Shown here in pieces: positions 61,740-64,000 of a stretch of 64,000 nucleotides of DNA; position 1 is the stretch's first letter, and every line of letters starts with the position of its first letter. This stretch comes from Yinghuangia elevatio (GTDB taxonomy: Bacteria; Actinomycetota; Actinomycetes; Streptomycetales; Streptomycetaceae). The stretch is taken from NCBI RefSeq assembly GCF_040649515.1, contig NZ_JBEZFP010000041.1, forward strand, positions 1-64,000. Reading direction: 5' to 3'. The position numbers were made by a program, and so were the translations under genes. The notes under the pieces are model-generated. The model saw only the letters and a list, made by a program, of their open reading frames with translations. It had not been told where the DNA came from and did no database searches.

Positions 61740-62394
61740 GGCGCGTCTCCCCGGCTCGGGTGCGCTGGCCGACCTGCACTGCGGGCTCGATGCCCGGCGG
61801 GAGGTACACGTCGACGCGGGAGCCGAAGCGGATGAGGCCGATGCGTTCGCCGACCTCGACCTCATGGCCCGGCTCCAGGTAGGGCACGATGCGCCGGGCC
61901 ACGGTGCCCGCGATCTGCACCAGTTCGACATCGCCGCGCGGCGTGTCGAACACCCACACCACGCGCTCGTTGTGCTCGCTCTCCTTGTTGAACGCCGGGA
62001 CGAAACCGCCCGGCTTGTGCTCGACGGACTTGACGACACCCGTCAGGGGAGCGCGGTTCACATGTACGTTCAACGGGCTCATGAACGTCGCGACCCTGGT
62101 CCGCCCGTCGGGCCAGGGGTCGATGCTCTGCACGACGCCGTCGGCGGAGGCGATGATGCCCTCCTCGACCGGAGTGCGCTCCGGGTCGCGGAAGAACCAC
62201 AGCATGCCGCCGGTCAGCGCCAGCGTCGGCACGGCCGCAATGGCCCAGCGCCGGGAGCGGAGCGCCGCACAACCGGTCACCGCTGCGGTCAGCGCGGTCG
62301 GCACCAGCCAGGGAGAAGCTCCCTTGGCGAGGCGCACGGACCTGCCGGTCTGCGGTGCGGCTGAGAGGGTCGGCGCGGGGGAATCGTCACTCAT
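61726..62394 (-). CDS. psd: Phosphatidylserine decarboxylase
   Basis: A 222-residue PSD-A type enzyme converting phosphatidylserine to phosphatidylethanolamine. It has a membrane-associated N-terminal part (ALTAAVTGCAALRSRRWAIA), PLNVHVNRAPLTGVV, and near the C-terminus GLIRFGSRVDVYLP, where Gly-Ser is the self-cleavage site forming the pyruvoyl group. ATG 62394. The downstream pssA overlaps its 3' end. Order psd-pssA is usual in actinobacteria. Confidence 0.93.
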   Translation of the reverse strand: MSDDSPAPTLSAAPQTGRSVRLAKGASPWLVPTALTAAVTGCAALRSRRWAIAAVPTLALTGGMLWFFRDPERTPVEEGIIASADGVVQSIDPWPDGRTRVATFMSPLNVHVNRAPLTGVVKSVEHKPGGFVPAFNKESEHNERVVWVFDTPRGDVELVQIAGTVARRIVPYLEPGHEVEVGERIGLIRFGSRVDVYLPPGIEPAVQVGQRTRAGETRLDRD

Positions 62395-62694
62395 CGAGAA
62401 CCTTTGTCGGGGGCGTGCCCGTCGGTAGCGGGCGGCACTCGGCGGATGCTACCTAGACTGAGGGTCATTGCGCTCTATGCCTGGTCGACTCTTTGACCAT
62501 GGCAGCGCGTACAAATCACCGAAATCGGATGGTTACTGGGTCTTTCATGGTCACGAGAAACATCAGCTCGTACCGTCAAGGTTGCCCTTCGCATACGCCC
62601 TGTGCCAAATCCCCTCCCCCCTGAACAGGCCTCTGAAGAGCCGAATCGGGGTCGAACGGGCTCCGCTTGTAGGTTTTGTGACACGTACGTGACA

Positions 62695-62727
62695 AACGCC
62701 GGGCCGGGCGGTGCCCGGCCCGGCGTT
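62695..62727 (-). terminator. Hairpin terminator after the amidohydrolase gene
   Basis: Perfect 15-bp stem AACGCCGGGCCGGGC (62695-62709), loop GGT, GCCCGGCCCGGCGTT (62713-62727). On the minus strand it is followed by TTTGTC. Confidence 0.8.
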
Positions 62728-62830
62728 GGTGCCGTGCCCCAAGGATCCCCCCGGCCGGGTAAAGGGGCCGTGAGGTGTGCGTATTCGATTCGCGTCGGTT
62801 TGTTCGGAGCGCAACGCTCCGGTCAGCGCT

Positions 62831-62856
62831 GTCGGTCAGCCTTGTCGGTCAGCCTT
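62831..62856 (+). repeat. 13-bp tandem repeat near amidohydrolase stop
   Basis: GTCGGTCAGCCTT at 62831-62843 and 62844-62856, flanked by degenerate GGTCAGCGCT before and GCCGGTCCGTCTC after. The CGGTCAG core is shared with the repeat at 60021-60058. Confidence 0.85.
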
Positions 62857-62888
62857 GCCGGTCCGTCTCGGCGGTCGGTTGCCGCCGC

Positions 62889-64000
62889 TCAGTTGCTGCG
62901 GCCGATCATCGTGCCCGGGCGGGCCCCGGTCGGCTCGGCGGCCAGGACGGTCGGGACGCCGCCGACGACGGTGGCGCGCACCCCGGAGTTGCCGCGGCTG
63001 AAGCGCCACGAGCCATCCGGGTTGTCGTACAGCTTCACCTCGGGCCGCACCTCGATCTCGTCGAGCGCGAACACCGCGAGGTCGCCCGCCTTGCCCGGGG
63101 CGATGACGCCGCGGTCGCCGAGGCCGAAGAAGCCGGCCAGCTTGCCGGTCAGGTTGTGCACCGCCTCCTCGACGCTCAGCAGGCCCGTGTCGCGGACGAA
63201 GCGCGTCAGCAGGTAGACGTTCTCGCCGGAGCCGCAGAAGAGCTGGAGGTGTGCCCCGGAGTCGTTGATGTTGGTCAGCGTGTGCGGCTCTTTGAAGAGG
63301 TCCGCGATGACCGGCTCGTCGAAGTCGTCCGGGATGCCCTTCATGCAGGACTTGATGCCGTTGGCCAGGATCCAGTCGGCGAGGGCGTCGGAGAGGTGCT
63401 TGCCCTCCTGCTCGGCGTACGCCCGCCAGGAGATGTCCAGCGGGCCGGCGCCGGTCTCGGAGATCGCGAAGATCAGCGACTCGGGACGGTCCAGGCGCGA
63501 GGTGGACGAGCTGACCCTGTTGTCGTAGTCCTCGCGGGCACGGGCCCGCCACTCGGGGTCGGCCAGTATGTCGAGCTTGGTCTCGGCCGGCCCGTTGATC
63601 CACTCGTTCCACGCCGCGACGCGCTGGAAGGTCAGCGCGCGCTCGAAGTTGAAGAACGGCTCAAGGGGTTTGTGCGGGACGTTCGGCCAGAAGTCGACCC
63701 CGCTCTCCCGGATGCGGCGGTGCAGCGCGATGGTCTGCTCGCGCAGGTAGTCCTCACGCACTGTCGACGGGATGGCCGTCCACTGTCCGCGCACGCCGCG
63801 CGGGCCGCAGATGTTCGCGAAGCGCTCGACGTCGGCGTCGATGTTCTCGGGCTCGTTGAAGCGGGTGATCATCTGGAGCGTGGCGCCCGGGTGCTTCGCG
63901 AGCACGTCGACCAGCGCCTCGAACTCGGCGTCCTCGGCGAGCCGCGTCGGCACGAGCTTGAGGTAGCGGTCCTTGTCGAAGACGTTCGTCGACATGCCGA
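62889..64000 (-). CDS. Amidohydrolase family protein (N-acyl-D-amino-acid deacylase-like), partial
   Basis: C-terminal part (about 370 residues visible) of a long metal-dependent amidohydrolase. Visible features: GATLQMITRFNEP, FNFERALTFQRVAAWNEW, NDSGAHLQLFCGSGENVYLL (metal-site Asp and His), and GDRGVIAPGKAGDLAVFALD near the end. The N-terminal HxH metal ligands are absent, so the gene runs off the right edge; the ATG at 63995 is probably internal. It likely hydrolyses a cyclic amide, D-amino-acid amide or related compound. Confidence 0.85.
   Translation of the reverse strand, partial: GMSTNVFDKDRYLKLVPTRLAEDAEFEALVDVLAKHPGATLQMITRFNEPENIDADVERFANICGPRGVRGQWTAIPSTVREDYLREQTIALHRRIRESGVDFWPNVPHKPLEPFFNFERALTFQRVAAWNEWINGPAETKLDILADPEWRARAREDYDNRVSSSTSRLDRPESLIFAISETGAGPLDISWRAYAEQEGKHLSDALADWILANGIKSCMKGIPDDFDEPVIADLFKEPHTLTNINDSGAHLQLFCGSGENVYLLTRFVRDTGLLSVEEAVHNLTGKLAGFFGLGDRGVIAPGKAGDLAVFALDEIEVRPEVKLYDNPDGSWRFSRGNSGVRATVVGGVPTVLAAEPTGARPGTMIGRSN

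Larger units (their letters stand above)
62395..62888. other. Intergenic region upstream of psd
   Basis: 494 bp between psd and the amidohydrolase. The segment 62460-62690 is clearly less GC-rich than the surroundings; it should hold the psd promoter. No open frame here has a family match. A terminator lies at 62695-62727 and a 13-bp repeat at 62831-62856. Confidence 0.6.

Noticed and set aside
62468..62692. Small open frame in the low-GC region upstream of psd
   Set aside because: No ribosome binding site, no recognisable domain, and it lies in the probable psd promoter region.

Overview
The window is very GC-rich, with G or C at almost every third codon position and frequent GTG/TTG starts. 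Its gene families (XRE-DUF5753/DUF397 pairs, WhiJ-type loci, DUF5685, SCO6745-like, DUF6493, F420/deazaflavin-dependent reductase, SWIM proteins, many DHA2 MFS pumps) point to a filamentous actinobacterium of the Streptomyces/Yinghuangia/Embleya type. The mix of efflux pumps, catabolic enzymes and regulators looks like accessory chromosome-arm DNA, running into core genes on the right (psd-pss, recD2-like helicase). No rRNA, tRNA, CRISPR array, prophage or transposase was seen.

Layout. 0.1-6.5 kb: TetR/MFS divergon, VOC and nitroreductase genes, MmyB-type regulator divergent from a second MFS pump. 6.5-8.5 kb: a lipoprotein, then a cobalamin-riboswitch aptamer with no downstream gene that faces the 3' end of a RES-domain gene. 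8.7-12.9 kb: 2-keto acid decarboxylase, FMN 2-hydroxyacid oxidase and zinc alcohol dehydrogenase, a plausible hydroxyacid-to-alcohol module. 13-16.8 kb: MarR/MFS divergon, CoA transferase, SRPBCC protein. 16.85-17.33 kb: intact DUF397 gene beside the frameshifted remnant of its XRE-DUF5753 partner. 17.4-22.7 kb: thioesterase, short penicillin-binding protein, LMW protein tyrosine phosphatase, DUF5685 protein with a cysteine-rich tail. 22.9-27.4 kb: YdeP-like molybdopterin oxidoreductase, flavohemoprotein, deazaflavin-dependent reductase. 27.5-31.7 kb: a giant transmembrane protein joining a kinase fold without its catalytic Asp to an extracellular solute-binding domain. 32-35.7 kb: two coupled acyl-CoA dehydrogenases and a membrane protein with an internal duplication. 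36-38.5 kb: WhiJ-like set (anti-sigma-type ATPase, DUF397, XRE-DUF5753) with an array of palindromes. 38.8-43 kb: SWIM plus DUF6493 pair. 43-51 kb: O-methyltransferase broken by an 8-bp duplication, ankyrin protein, paired M16 peptidases, HxlR/MFS divergon. 51-64 kb: SCO6745-like protein, RecD2-like helicase, phosphotransferase, ABC transporter with two-component system, rhomboid-like protein, psd-pss, and a partial amidohydrolase running off the right edge.

Two themes recur. First, four DHA2-type pumps lie divergent to four regulators of different families (TetR, XRE/MmyB, MarR, HxlR), and three of the four intergenic spaces hold clear inverted repeats. Second, short tandem repeats (7-21 bp units, 2-9 copies) sit next to start or stop codons at many loci, and one 8-bp duplication has broken a gene.
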